Shown one piece after another: positions 42,608 to 53,694 of a stretch of 64,000 bases of DNA. The translations under genes and the position numbers were made by a program. Under the pieces are notes generated by a model. That model did no database searches and was not told where the DNA came from. It worked only from the letters and a program-made list of their open reading frames with translations. Position 1 is the first letter of the stretch. Every line of letters begins with the position of its first letter. The DNA is taken from the NCBI RefSeq assembly GCF_011043735.1, contig NZ_JAAKGV010000007.1:1-64000 (forward strand). Reading direction: 5' to 3'. Origin of the DNA: Methylobacterium sp. DB0501 (GTDB lineage Bacteria; Pseudomonadota; Alphaproteobacteria; Rhizobiales; Beijerinckiaceae).

Positions 42608-43149
42608 GCTGCTGTGTCTCCGAAAGGGGCGCGCCCGGGGAAAGGACCATTCATGGGGGCCCCGGCGCCTATCCGGTGCATTCTGCCCGAATTCCGGGCG
42701 CCGCCGCCACCCGTCCGGGCGCGAAAGCGGCGTTTCGCGCCGGACGGGCCGCCTCTCCCGGCGGGAGTGAAGTCCTATCGAATGAGAGTGAGGCGGCGGC
42801 AGGGCCTGCCTAGAACGGGGCGTCCGTCCACCCGCGAGAGGCGAAAGAGCCCGATGCCCGCCGCGTCCTCCGTCCCCTGCCTCGTTTCCGTCACCTCGGC
42901 CGCCCCTGTCACGGTGCTTGGCACGGTGCTTGCGAAACACCCTGCACTGCACCCGCCGTGTCCACTCTCCCTTGCACGGCCGGGCGTGGTCGACGGGCCA
43001 GGCAGTGAGACTCCGAGGGCTGCCTGGCCCGCCCGTCCGCGGCGATGGACCGAGCGTGGATCCCTGCGCTATGCGGGCCCGCCCGGGTGTCGCGGGGCTG
43101 CCGCCTCGGGCGACCGGCGCGCGAGCCCGCGCGCGACAGGGAGGGTGCG
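42608..43149. other. Intergenic region between divergent sseA and a small unknown gene
   Basis: A 542-base region of host composition. An open frame from ATG 42854 (about 100 codons, Pro/Arg-rich, ends 43153) has a weak ribosome site and no recognisable protein features; it is left out as unproven. No RNA gene or clear promoter was identified. Confidence 0.5.
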
Positions 43150-43392
43150 ATGAACGCGACGGCCCGTTTCGAATGGCCGATCCGGCCCGACCGGATCGAG
43201 GTCTCGTCCCTCGGCTACCTCGCCGCGGCGATCCTTCTCGCCGGGCGGCACGGAACACGGCAAGGGACGCTGCAGGGGAGGCACCATGAGACGCTGCCCT
43301 CCGCGACCGTGCACCGGCTGGTGCCGCGCCGGGCGCGGCCGCGGCTGACGCCGGTGCCGTCGGACGGCCTGCGCCGGGCGGCCGAAGCCTGA
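43150..43392 (+). CDS. Small hypothetical protein
   Basis: An 80-residue basic protein. It starts MNATARFEWPIRPDRIEVSSLGYLAAAILLAGRHG, with a short hydrophobic segment, then an Arg-rich tail. GGGAGGG precedes ATG 43150 by 6 bases, a good ribosome site. No family recognised. It is convergent with the DUF1328 gene and shares the hairpin at 43402-43421. Confidence 0.45.
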   Translation: MNATARFEWPIRPDRIEVSSLGYLAAAILLAGRHGTRQGTLQGRHHETLPSATVHRLVPRRARPRLTPVPSDGLRRAAEA

Positions 43393-43395
43393 ACG

Positions 43396-43421
43396 CGAAA
43401 AAGGCGGCCTCTCGGCCGCCT
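43396..43421 (-). terminator. Rho-independent terminator of the DUF1328 gene
   Basis: On the minus strand AGGCGGCC-gaga-GGCCGCCT (43421-43402) is followed by TTTTTCGC. A perfect 8-bp stem and T-run make a classical terminator for the minus-strand gene ending at 43469. The same dyad also lies at the end of the convergent plus-strand gene. Confidence 0.8.
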
Positions 43422-43468
43422 CGATCGGGGAGGCGGGCTCAAGCGAGCCCGCCGGTCGCGCCCCGGGG

Positions 43469-43645
43469 TCAGATTCGCGGCGAGCGGCCGCGCATCAGGC
43501 CGAAGATGGCCGAGACGGCGAACAGCACGATCGCCACGAAGAACACGATCTTGGCCGCCTCCATGGCGGTGCCGGCGATACCGCCGAAGCCCAGCAGAGC
43601 CGCGACGAGGGCGACGACGAGGAAGGTGATAGCCCAGCCGATCAT
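43469..43645 (-). CDS. DUF1328 family small membrane protein
   Basis: A 58-residue protein starting [22 protein letters not shown], with two hydrophobic helices around G-I-A-G-T-A. The full length fits the DUF1328 (YtjA-like) family of inner-membrane proteins. The function is unknown; family members are often stress-induced. GGGAG precedes ATG 43645, and an intrinsic terminator follows. Confidence 0.88.
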   Translation of the reverse strand: MIGWAITFLVVALVAALLGFGGIAGTAMEAAKIVFFVAIVLFAVSAIFGLMRGRSPRI

Positions 43646-43860
43646 TGGAAACTCCCGTTCGAAGGCTGCTGGATTGCTTCGCGGCGCCGTGCAGGGAAGC
43701 GTTGCAGCAAGTTGAACGAGAAACCACCGGACCGGGCGACAGGTTCCGCGGATTTTTTCGGATGAAACCCGCTTGCCGGCCGTGAGACCTACGCCACGCA
43801 CGAGAGGCGCCGGCCCGGAACGGGCGGCGCACCAACTGTCCAACGCTGTGCGAGAGGGAG

Positions 43861-43936
43861 TGGCTCCCCGAGCAGGACTCGAACCTGCGACAAGGCGATT
43901 AACAGTCGCCTGCTCTACCAACTGAGCTATCGGGGA
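43861..43936 (-). tRNA. tRNA-Asn (anticodon GUU)
   Basis: A 76-base cloverleaf on the minus strand. Acceptor TCCCCGA pairs with TCGGGGA, followed by discriminator G and encoded CCA. D-arm GCTC...GAGC, anticodon arm GGCGA-CTGTTAA-TCGCC with anticodon GTT, and T-arm CGCAGGTTCGAGTCCTGC. All expected features are present. Confidence 0.97.
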
Positions 43937-44163
43937 TCGCGGCGGGACATCTAGCCGAGGCGGGCAGGGGGCGCAAGGGGTTTTGCGAGCCGGCTCCATT
44001 CGTGCCGCGGATCGCGGTTTTTGCCGCCGGAGCCTGTTGCGGAGCCGGGGCGGGCTCTGCTAGAGAGCCCTCGTCCCCGGGTTGTCCGCCCGACGCCGGG
44101 GAGACGGTGCAGCCGGCCTGAAGCGCCCGGCACGCCCGATCGTCGGTCGAGACCGACCCGGAT

Positions 44164-44237
44164 GGCCTCGTGGCGGAGTGGTTACGCAGAGGACTGCAAA
44201 TCCTTGCACCCCGGTTCGATTCCGGGCGAGGCCTCCA
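44164..44237 (+). tRNA. tRNA-Cys (anticodon GCA)
   Basis: A 74-base cloverleaf. Acceptor GGCCTCG pairs with CGAGGCC, followed by discriminator T and encoded CCA. The anticodon loop ACTGCAAAT carries GCA. T-arm CCCGGTTCGATTCCGGG. The U73 discriminator is the main identity element for tRNA-Cys. Confidence 0.97.
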
Positions 44238-44418
44238 TCTCTTCTCATCCCATCTCACGGTAGAGCGTAAGGGCGACGGGTTCGCCCAGGTTGCTCGAGG
44301 AATCCGATCCCGGCCGCGAGGCAGCGCGGATCCCCGGATCCTTGCCTTTTGCCCGGGGATCCACCACAACCGCGTCGCCCGACGGCTTGACCGTCGCCCA
44401 AGCTCCCCAGAGACGTTC

Positions 44419-45072
44419 ATGCTCGACTACGCGCAAGCGCGCCGCCTCATGGTCGATTGCCAGCTCCGCACGTTCGACGTGACCGACATCGCGCTCCTCG
44501 ACGCATTCGACGCCGTCCCGCGCGAGCGGTTCCTGCCGGCGGACCGTGCGGCCTTCGCCTATATCGACCAGCCCCAGGCGGTCGGGACCGAGGACGGCGA
44601 GACCCGCTTCATGCCGGCCCCGATGGTGCTGGCCCGCCTGATCCAGGCGCTCAGCCTGAAGCCCGGCAACCGCGTCCTCGATGTCGGGTCCGGCCTCGGC
44701 TACGGCGCCGCGATCCTGCATCGCCTCGGCGTCGAGGTCGTCGCCCTCGAATCGCTCCCCGGCCTCGCGGCGGCGGCGCGCGAGACCCTGGGCGGCGGCG
44801 TCACCGTCGAGACCGGCCCGCTCGACAAGGGCGCGGCCGGCCACGGCCCCTACGACGCGATCCTGGTCGAGGGTCAGGTCGAGCAGCGCCCGCAAGCCCT
44901 GCTGGACCAGCTCGCCGACGGCGGGCGCCTCGCCTGCGTCCAGGGGCAGGGCCGTCCGGCCAAGGCGACCCTATGGGTCCGCTCCGGCGACGCCTTCGGC
45001 TCGCGCCCGCTCTTCGACGCCACCCTGCCGCCGCTGCGCGCCTTCGCGGTCGAGGCCGGCTTCGCGTTCTAA
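44419..45072 (+). CDS. Protein-L-isoaspartate O-methyltransferase family protein
   Basis: A 217-residue PCMT-like methyltransferase. The SAM-binding motif I is V-L-D-V-G-S-G-L-G-Y-G-A-A-I-L, and the N-terminus has the PCMT-like V-P-R-E-R-F-L-P. It lacks the full catalytic loop of E. coli Pcm, as do the alphaproteobacterial relatives found upstream of tolC. It probably methylates a protein or small carboxylate; activity on isoaspartate is not assured. Confidence 0.85.
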   Translation: MLDYAQARRLMVDCQLRTFDVTDIALLDAFDAVPRERFLPADRAAFAYIDQPQAVGTEDGETRFMPAPMVLARLIQALSLKPGNRVLDVGSGLGYGAAILHRLGVEVVALESLPGLAAAARETLGGGVTVETGPLDKGAAGHGPYDAILVEGQVEQRPQALLDQLADGGRLACVQGQGRPAKATLWVRSGDAFGSRPLFDATLPPLRAFAVEAGFAF

Positions 45073-45617
45073 TGCGATGTCCGGAAGGTTGCTTCCGGAC
45101 ATCCTGCGACACGCCCTCGGGCGCGACGCTCCGCGCCCGACGCCATCCCCGAAAGGGGTAGGCCCGCCGCCGAAATACGGCGCCGGCCGGCCGCTCCGGC
45201 GGGGATTCCGAGGCCGAATTTCCTTGGTGCCCGATCCGGTGGCCCGCATCCCCGCGGCGGCAGCCCGGACCGGCCGGCTGCGGCGGCTCGCCCGGCAGGG
45301 GCGACATCGCCTCGCGGAAGCACTTCCTTCATCAATGGCTTGCAGGTTGCACCGACCCCGCCGCGGCCCGGCCGGGGCGACAGGGCGAATCGCCCTCCCG
45401 CGCCGGGCCGCACCCCCCGATTTCCCCAGAGGCACCTGTCGCTTTTTTGCGGCACTGGCGGCCAAACACAGCCGTCCACAGCGAGGGGACGGTGCCCCCG
45501 GAACCGCCCTCGGCTAAGGTCTCGCTCGAGGTGGGCACAGCGATATGAAGAGCCGGCTCCGACGCCCGGTGGCGCAGAGGCGGTCGATTGTGGGCTAGCC
45601 GCACAGGGTAGACAGGC
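45073..45617. other. Intergenic region upstream of tolC with a terminator hairpin
   Basis: A 545-base region of host composition between the methyltransferase and tolC genes. It contains the hairpin at 45076-45103 and otherwise no supported gene. A very long minus-strand open frame covers it and tolC but is an antisense shadow. Confidence 0.6.
45076..45103 (+). terminator. Hairpin after the methyltransferase gene
   Basis: GATGTCCGGAAG-gttg-CTTCCGGACATC, a perfect 12-bp stem and 4-base loop, starts 4 bases after the stop codon. No T-run follows, but position and strength fit a transcript end. Confidence 0.65.
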
Positions 45618-47030
45618 GTGACTGACACAGGAACTCGGGCGTTCCGCGGGCTTCGGCTGGGCGGGTTCGCCGCCATGGTGCTCGCCATGGCGGGCCAGGG
45701 CGCGGCCGCGGAAACCCTGGAGACCGCTCTCGCGCGGGCCTATGCGGGCAACCCGACGCTCAACGCGCAGCGCGCCGGTCAGCGCGCCACCGACGAGAAC
45801 GTGCCGCGGGCCCTGGCGGGCTACCGTCCGACCGTCACCGGCTCCGCGAGCGCGGGCGTCTCGTACATCTCGGGCAAGCTCAGCGCCCTGGCGGCGGGCG
45901 CCGGCGGTGGCGGCGTCCAGGAGACGCTCTACCCGCGCTCCGTCGGCATCGGCGTGCAGCAGACCCTGTTCAACGGCTTTCGAACCGACAACCAGACCCG
46001 CCAGGCCGAATCTCAGGTGCTGGGCGGCCGGGAGACCCTGCGCAACACCGAGATGCAGACGCTGTTCTCGGCGGCACAGGCCTACATGAACGTGCTGGCG
46101 GACACCGCCACGCTCGAGCTCAACCGCAACAACGTCGAGGTGCTCGAGGAGCAGCTCCGCCAGACCCGCGACCGCTTCAACGTCGGCGAGGTCACCCGCA
46201 CCGACGTCGCCCAGGCCGAGGCGCGGCTCGCCGGCGCCCGGGCCCAGGTCAGCCTGGCCGAGGCGAACCTGCGCACCAGCATCGCGACCTTCCGGCAGGT
46301 GATCGGCGTCGAGCCGCGCCAGCTCGCCCCCGGCCGCCCGATCGACCGCTACGTGCCGGGCACGCTGACGGCGGCGGTCGATATCGGGCTCGCCGAGCAC
46401 CCGGCGATCCTCTCCGCCCTCCACGCCGTGGACGCGGCGGAGGCGCAGGTGAAGATCGCCGAATCGACGCTCTACCCGACGGCGACCATCACCGGGAACG
46501 CGGCGCAGACCCTCGACCAGCAGATCGCCGGCACGCGCTACTTCCAGGGCTCGATCATCGGCCAGCTCTCGGTTCCGCTCTACCAGGGCGGCGCCGAATA
46601 CGCCCAGATCCGCCAGGCCAAGGAGCAGGTCGGCCAGGCCCGGCTCCAGGCCGAGTTCACCCGCGATCAGGTCCGCGCCGGCATCGTCACCGCCTGGGGC
46701 GCCCTCGAGGCGGCCAAGGCCCGCGTCATCGCCTCGCAGGCCCAGGTCCAGGCCAACGAGGTGGCGCTGAACGGCGTGCGCGAGGAGGCCCGGGTCGGCC
46801 AGCGCACGACCCTCGACGTGCTGAACGCCCAGCAGGAACTGCTGACCGCCCGCGTCAGCCTGATCGCCGCCCAGCGCGACCGGGTGGTGGGCTCCTACCA
46901 GGTGGTGCAGACCGTCGGCCGCCTCACCACCCGCTTCATCTCGGTCCCGGTGGCGCAGTACAGCGCCAAGCAGCATTACGACCAGGTCAAGGACCTCTGG
47001 TACGGCGTGCGCACGCCGGACGGCCGCTGA
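45618..47030 (+). CDS. tolC: TolC family outer-membrane efflux channel
   Basis: A 470-residue protein with GTG start, an N-terminal signal peptide ending A-A-A-E, and the TolC double repeat: L-E-T-A-L-A-R-A-Y-A-G-N-P-T-L at the mature start and V-G-I-G-V-Q-Q-T-L-F-N-G-F in the first beta barrel strand region. V-G-E-V-T-R-T-D-V-A-Q-A-E-A-R-L and V-G-Q-R-T-T-L-D-V-L-N-A-Q-Q-E-L are the hallmark helix motifs. It serves type I secretion and RND pumps. The position pcm-tolC-popZ-valS is a conserved alphaproteobacterial gene order. Confidence 0.92.
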   Translation: MTDTGTRAFRGLRLGGFAAMVLAMAGQGAAAETLETALARAYAGNPTLNAQRAGQRATDENVPRALAGYRPTVTGSASAGVSYISGKLSALAAGAGGGGVQETLYPRSVGIGVQQTLFNGFRTDNQTRQAESQVLGGRETLRNTEMQTLFSAAQAYMNVLADTATLELNRNNVEVLEEQLRQTRDRFNVGEVTRTDVAQAEARLAGARAQVSLAEANLRTSIATFRQVIGVEPRQLAPGRPIDRYVPGTLTAAVDIGLAEHPAILSALHAVDAAEAQVKIAESTLYPTATITGNAAQTLDQQIAGTRYFQGSIIGQLSVPLYQGGAEYAQIRQAKEQVGQARLQAEFTRDQVRAGIVTAWGALEAAKARVIASQAQVQANEVALNGVREEARVGQRTTLDVLNAQQELLTARVSLIAAQRDRVVGSYQVVQTVGRLTTRFISVPVAQYSAKQHYDQVKDLWYGVRTPDGR

Positions 47031-47175
47031 TCGCGGCGGCCGGGGGGCTGGTGCTCCCTGCCGGGGGCGCGATGCCTCCCTGTGAGTTGCGGGCCGTCTC
47101 GCTTGTGCGGGGCCGGCCCTGTGGAATACTGCGTATCTCGACCCCCCGATCCTCTGCACTCGAGCGTTGAGCCGG

Positions 47176-47844
47176 ATGAGCGCCGCGAGCCCCAAGACGC
47201 AGGACAAGACGCAGGAACCCTCGATGGAGGAGATCCTCGCCTCCATCCGCCGCATCATCGCCGACGACCAGAAGCCGGCCGAGCCGCCCGCCGCCGGGTC
47301 GCGGCCCGTGGCGGTGCCGGACCCCGAGCCGGAGGAGGACGACGTGCTCGACCTCGCCGGGATCGCGGCCCCGCTGCCCAAGCCCGCGCCCAAGCCGGCC
47401 CCGGCCCCCGCGCCGAAGCCCGAACCGGTCGCCAAGGCCCCGCCGGAGCCCGCGCCGAGCTTCGACGAGCAGTTCGACCCGATGTCGGAGATCGCCTTCC
47501 GCGACGAGCCGATGGATTTCGACGCCATCGAGATCGAGCCGGAGCCGGTGAAGGCCGCCCCGCCGCCGGAGCCCCCGAAGGCCGTGGCCCCGCCCGCGCC
47601 GCCGCCGGAGCCGCCGCGTCCGAGCGTCGAGGACCGGCTCCTGTCGCAGGCGACCGACGCCACGGTCACCCACGCCTTCGACCTCCTCGCCAGCACGGTG
47701 CTGACCCGCAACGCCCGCACCATCGAGGATCTGGTGCAGGACATGCTGCGTCCGATGCTGAAATCCTGGCTCGACGACAACCTGCCGGTCCTGGTCGAGC
47801 GGCTGGTCCGCGCCGAGATCGAGCGCGTCGCGAGAGGCCGTTGA
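47176..47844 (+). CDS. popZ: PopZ family polar organising protein (DUF2497)
   Basis: A 222-residue protein. The N-terminal helix (E-P-S-M-E-E-I-L-A-S-I-R-R-I-I-A-D-D) binds partners in PopZ. The middle is a Pro/Glu-rich disordered linker. The C-terminal helices (L-V-Q-D-M-L-R-P-M-L-K-S-W-L-D-D-N-L-P-x-L-V-E-R-L-V-R-A-E-I) drive oligomerisation. It forms the polar microdomain anchoring ParB-parS in Caulobacter. ATG 47176 is preferred over the in-frame TTG at 47167. Confidence 0.9.
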   Translation: MSAASPKTQDKTQEPSMEEILASIRRIIADDQKPAEPPAAGSRPVAVPDPEPEEDDVLDLAGIAAPLPKPAPKPAPAPAPKPEPVAKAPPEPAPSFDEQFDPMSEIAFRDEPMDFDAIEIEPEPVKAAPPPEPPKAVAPPAPPPEPPRPSVEDRLLSQATDATVTHAFDLLASTVLTRNARTIEDLVQDMLRPMLKSWLDDNLPVLVERLVRAEIERVARGR

Positions 47845-47928
47845 ATCGCGGACGGTCCGTTCGGGTCGGTGATCTGGACGCCCTCCAGTTGACGGAACGG
47901 TGCGGGTCCGCTTGAAAGCGGGCTCGGG

Positions 47929-47952
47929 GGCCGGCCGCTCGCGCGGCCGGCC
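47929..47952 (+). terminator. Terminator hairpin between popZ and valS
   Basis: GGCCGGCCGC-tcgc-GCGGCCGGCC, a perfect 10-bp stem, is followed by TCGTTCGTTTCT. It lies about 85 bases past popZ and probably ends that transcript. Confidence 0.65.
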
Positions 47953-48055
47953 TCGTTCGTTTCTGGTCCCGGCGTCCCGGGGCCATCGTCCGCCGGCGGG
48001 ACGCGCCCTTGAGGCCGCGACCCGAGGCGGCGCCGTGCGAGTGGCTGTGTCAGCG

Positions 48056-50767
<2,712 letters not shown>

Positions 50768-50798
50768 CGGCCGGCACCGCGACGCGACGGCCTCCGCG

Positions 50799-51545
50799 GT
50801 GGCTGCCCGCCGTGGCGGACTGGCCGCGTTGCGCCGCCTCGGGCGGCGGGCCACCGCCCTCGCGGCCGTGCTCGCCGCCACGCTCACGGTGGCGGCTTGG
50901 CTCACCGCCCGGCCGGGCGATCCGGCCCTCTATCCGCCGGCGCCCGGCGCGGAGACGGTCACGGTGCGGCTCGTCGCCCAGGCCTGGCATTCCGGCCTGC
51001 TGCTGCCGCGCGAGGATCTGGCCCGGGCGGCGGCCGAGGCCGGGGACGGGGCGCTGGTGGAGGTGACGGAGCGCTTCGGCGCCTATCCGGCCCTCGAGAT
51101 CGGCTGGGGCGATGCCGGCTTCTACCGCACCGTGCCGACGATCGAGGCCCTCGACTGGCGGCTGGCGCTCCGGGCGCTGTTCACCCCGGGCGGACGCCCG
51201 GCGGTCCTGCACGTGGTCGGGGTCGCGGCCGCGCCCGAAGCCGCTTTTCCGGGAGCCGAGATCGTGACGCTGCACCTGTCGCGGGCGGGCTTTCGCCGCC
51301 TCGCGGCGGCGCTCGGCCGCGCGGTCGGCGCGCGGGACGGCCACCCGGTGGTGCTGGGTCCCGGCCTCTACGGCCCGAGCCTGTTCTACGCCGCGCAAGG
51401 GCGCTTCGGCCTGCTTCACGTCTGCAACCACTGGAGCGCCGGGCTCCTCAACGAAGCCGGCCTCCCGGTCACGCCGCTCCTCGACACATTGCCCCGGGGC
51501 CTCGTCCTCGATCTCGCGTGGGGCGCGGGCGCTCACGCGCCCTGA
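50799..51545 (+). CDS. DUF2459 (TIGR02117) family protein
   Basis: A 248-residue protein with a GTG start at 50799 and an N-terminal hydrophobic signal or anchor (about 18-38). It contains the family marks A-Q-A-W-H-S-G-L-L-L-P and L-E-I-G-W-G-D-A-G-F-Y, with later L-Y-G-P-S-L-F-Y-A-A-Q-G and C-N-H-W-S-A. The family includes urease-associated and TIGR02117 proteins of unknown function, probably periplasmic. It overlaps the convergent gene by 13 bases. Confidence 0.82.
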   Translation: MAARRGGLAALRRLGRRATALAAVLAATLTVAAWLTARPGDPALYPPAPGAETVTVRLVAQAWHSGLLLPREDLARAAAEAGDGALVEVTERFGAYPALEIGWGDAGFYRTVPTIEALDWRLALRALFTPGGRPAVLHVVGVAAAPEAAFPGAEIVTLHLSRAGFRRLAAALGRAVGARDGHPVVLGPGLYGPSLFYAAQGRFGLLHVCNHWSAGLLNEAGLPVTPLLDTLPRGLVLDLAWGAGAHAP

Positions 51546-52114
51546 GGATCGGCGGGCGTCGGAGCCCCGCGCCGGAGGGCACGCCACAGGACGCCCCTCA
51601 GCCGCTCGCGAAACGGCACCCGGCCGCTGCGGGCGAGGTCGCGGCCGCAGGTCCGGGCCGTGGCGCGGTCGAACTGGAAGGCGATCTCGGTACCCTCGGC
51701 GAGCCGGAGCGCGAGGGCCGGCACCCCGGGGGCGACCTCGCCGGCCGTCCAGCCGAGGACCGGGAAGAAGCAGTTCTCGACCCGCGTGCCCGCCGGCACG
51801 TCCTGCGCCGCATCCGCCGCCACGGAGGCGGTGGCGAGCAGCGCCACGCCGAGCTCGGCGGCCTCGGCGGGAGCGAGCCGGATCGCGTAGTCCCGCGGCC
51901 CGAACGCCACCACGAGCTCGACCTCGTCCGGTCCGGCGGTCACGACCGAGAAGCGCGGCGCGCCGCCGGGCGCAGTCCCGGGAGCCGGCGCCGCCGCGGC
52001 AGGGGGCACGGCCTCGGCGGGCTTCGATGCGTCGGCGGAGGTCGAAGCCCCGGGAGGCTTCGAAACCTCGGGAGGAATCGAAGCCTCAGGAGACGCGGTC
52101 TCGGAAGAGGTCAT
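51533..52114 (-). CDS. Hypothetical protein with disordered N-terminus
   Basis: A 193-residue protein. The first 50 residues are Ser/Pro/Ala-rich. Residues about 55-170 form a globular part with G-P-D-E-V-E-L-V-V-A-F-G-P-R-D-Y-A and V-E-N-C-F-F-P-V-L-G-W. Two cysteines and a basic C-terminus. No known family or motif. Overlaps the DUF2459 gene tail-to-tail. Confidence 0.55.
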   Translation of the reverse strand: MTSSETASPEASIPPEVSKPPGASTSADASKPAEAVPPAAAAPAPGTAPGGAPRFSVVTAGPDEVELVVAFGPRDYAIRLAPAEAAELGVALLATASVAADAAQDVPAGTRVENCFFPVLGWTAGEVAPGVPALALRLAEGTEIAFQFDRATARTCGRDLARSGRVPFRERLRGVLWRALRRGAPTPADPQGA

Positions 52115-52203
52115 GCAGGGCCGGTCGCTCGCGTGCCGTGGCGGGATCGTCCCGCCAACCGTAGCGTCTGGCCTTTCGTCGGGGCAAGCGCTGACGCCGT
52201 GCG

Positions 52204-53448
52204 TCAGCGCACCGTGTCGCCGGGTGGGTCGCCGGGAGTGTTGGAGGCTTGCCTGGCCTTGCCCTCTTGCTTGGCCTGGCCCTCCGGCTTGATCCCGACC
52301 CGCTGGTCCTGGCGCAGGAGCTGGAGATGGTCGGTGGCGATCCGGTCGCCGGCCTTCAGGCCCTTCAGGATCGCCGTACGGTCGCCGAACTCCTCGCCGG
52401 TCTCGACGGGCGTCATCGCCACCCTGCCGTCATCGGCGACGCGCCAGACGATGCGCTGGTCGAGCTGGGCCGAGAGCGCAACCGTCGGCACCAGCAGGCG
52501 CTCCTCCGTGCCGACCTGCACCCGGGTGCGCACGAACTCGCCCGGCAGGTAGCGCTCGTCGGCGTTGGGCAGCCAGGCCCGGATCAGGCGGCGGGCGGTG
52601 CGGGGGTCGAAGCGGTTGTCGAGCTTGTAGACCGTCGCCTTCCGCTCCGGCCTTCCCTGGACATCGAGGGTCTGGATGAAGGCGCGGTTCTCCTTGAGCG
52701 CCGCGCGCACGGCCTCCGAATCCTCCACCGAGAGCGCCACCTGCACCTCGATCGGATCGACCTGGACCACGCTGACGAGCTGGGTGGCGTTCTCGTTGAC
52801 GTGGTCGCCGACATTGACGTCGGAGAGGCTGGAGCGCCCGTCGAAGGGCGCGCGCAACACCGCGTATTCCAGGTTGAGCTTCTGACGGGCGATCGCGGCC
52901 TCCGCCTCCTGCACCCGGCTGCGGGCGACCTGGCGGTTGCTCTCGAGCTGCTGGTAGCGCTGCTCGGAGGCGTAGCCCTTGTCGGCAAGGGTCTGGGTGC
53001 GGTCGACCTCGGTCTCCGCGAAGGCGAGTTGCGCCGCCGCCTGCTCGCGCTGGGCCTCGGCCGTGCGCAACGCCACCTCGAACGGCCGCGGGTCGATGCG
53101 GAACAGCACCTGGCCCCGCTTGACGTGGCCGCCCGGCTCGAACGGCCGCTCCACCACCACGCCGGTGACCCGGGGCTGGAGCGCGGCGTCCTTCGGCGAG
53201 ATCACCGTGCCGGTATACGAGAAGGCGACCGGCACGGTCTCGGGGGCGGCCCGCGCCACCGCGACGTCGAACTCGGGCGCCTCGGGCTCCGCCTTCGGCG
53301 GGGCCGGCGGCGCCAGGAATTGCGCCACCGGACCGGGCAGGGCGCCGGAGACGCCGGCCGGCAGCGGATGGCCGATCCCCCACCACAGGCCGGCCCCGGC
53401 GGCGACGGCGGTCAGGCCGACGAGGCCGTAGCGAAAACCCGCTCGCAC
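52204..53448 (-). CDS. RND efflux periplasmic adaptor (membrane fusion protein)
   Basis: A 414-residue protein. It has a signal anchor, lipoyl and hairpin regions (L-Q-P-R-V-T-G-V-V-V-E-R-P-F-E-P-G-G-H-V-K-R-G-Q-V-L-F-R-I-D-P), a coiled coil, and the beta-barrel motif (V-L-R-A-P-F-D-G-R). It links the RND pump to a TolC-type channel. GTG 53448 is chosen because AGGAGG lies 9 bases before. The matching permease is on the other strand, so the pair is divergent. Confidence 0.9.
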   Translation of the reverse strand: MRAGFRYGLVGLTAVAAGAGLWWGIGHPLPAGVSGALPGPVAQFLAPPAPPKAEPEAPEFDVAVARAAPETVPVAFSYTGTVISPKDAALQPRVTGVVVERPFEPGGHVKRGQVLFRIDPRPFEVALRTAEAQREQAAAQLAFAETEVDRTQTLADKGYASEQRYQQLESNRQVARSRVQEAEAAIARQKLNLEYAVLRAPFDGRSSLSDVNVGDHVNENATQLVSVVQVDPIEVQVALSVEDSEAVRAALKENRAFIQTLDVQGRPERKATVYKLDNRFDPRTARRLIRAWLPNADERYLPGEFVRTRVQVGTEERLLVPTVALSAQLDQRIVWRVADDGRVAMTPVETGEEFGDRTAILKGLKAGDRIATDHLQLLRQDQRVGIKPEGQAKQEGKARQASNTPGDPPGDTVR

Positions 53449-53533
53449 GATGCTGGACCTCCTGTCGAGGGGCAGGGCCGCCCTGGACGACGATGAACGA
53501 CGAAGACAACGACGGATGATGCGGCGCAGTTTC

Positions 53534-53546
53534 CGGATCGTATCCG
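53534..53546. promoter_or_regulatory. Inverted repeat in the RND divergent promoter region
   Basis: CGGAT-cgt-ATCCG lies between the two RND genes, about 86 bases from the adaptor start. It has operator-like symmetry. No TetR or MarR gene is adjacent. Confidence 0.35.
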
Positions 53547-53562
53547 CAAGGTAACCGTATGG

Positions 53563-53588
53563 GGAACTCTCTAGAACGCGATCGCGTT
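53563..53588 (+). promoter_or_regulatory. EcfG-type promoter of the RND permease gene
   Basis: GGAAC (53563-53567), a 17-base spacer, and CGTT (53585-53588) match the general stress sigma consensus exactly. The -10-side half lies inside a 14-bp palindrome AACGCGATCGCGTT (53575-53588). It is 107 bases before the permease ATG at 53695. Confidence 0.55.
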
Positions 53589-53694
53589 GCACGAGACGTC
53601 ATCACCATACCGTCGCAGGCCCCGGGGCCCGACCCCCGAGCCGGGCTCGCGGCGGCGGCCCTCGCGGCGGCCCGGCGGCTCACCGGGACGCGGG

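Noticed and set aside
42854..43153. About 100-codon open frame between sseA and the small gene at 43150
   Set aside because: Weak ribosome site, Pro/Arg-rich translation, overlaps the better supported gene at 43150.
45069..47780. 903-codon minus-strand open frame covering tolC and popZ
   Set aside because: An antisense shadow of high-GC coding sequence; the plus-strand genes have clear family motifs.
47900..48055. In-frame 52-codon extension of valS from GTG 47900
   Set aside because: It runs through the terminator hairpin and has no relation to the ValRS N-terminus.
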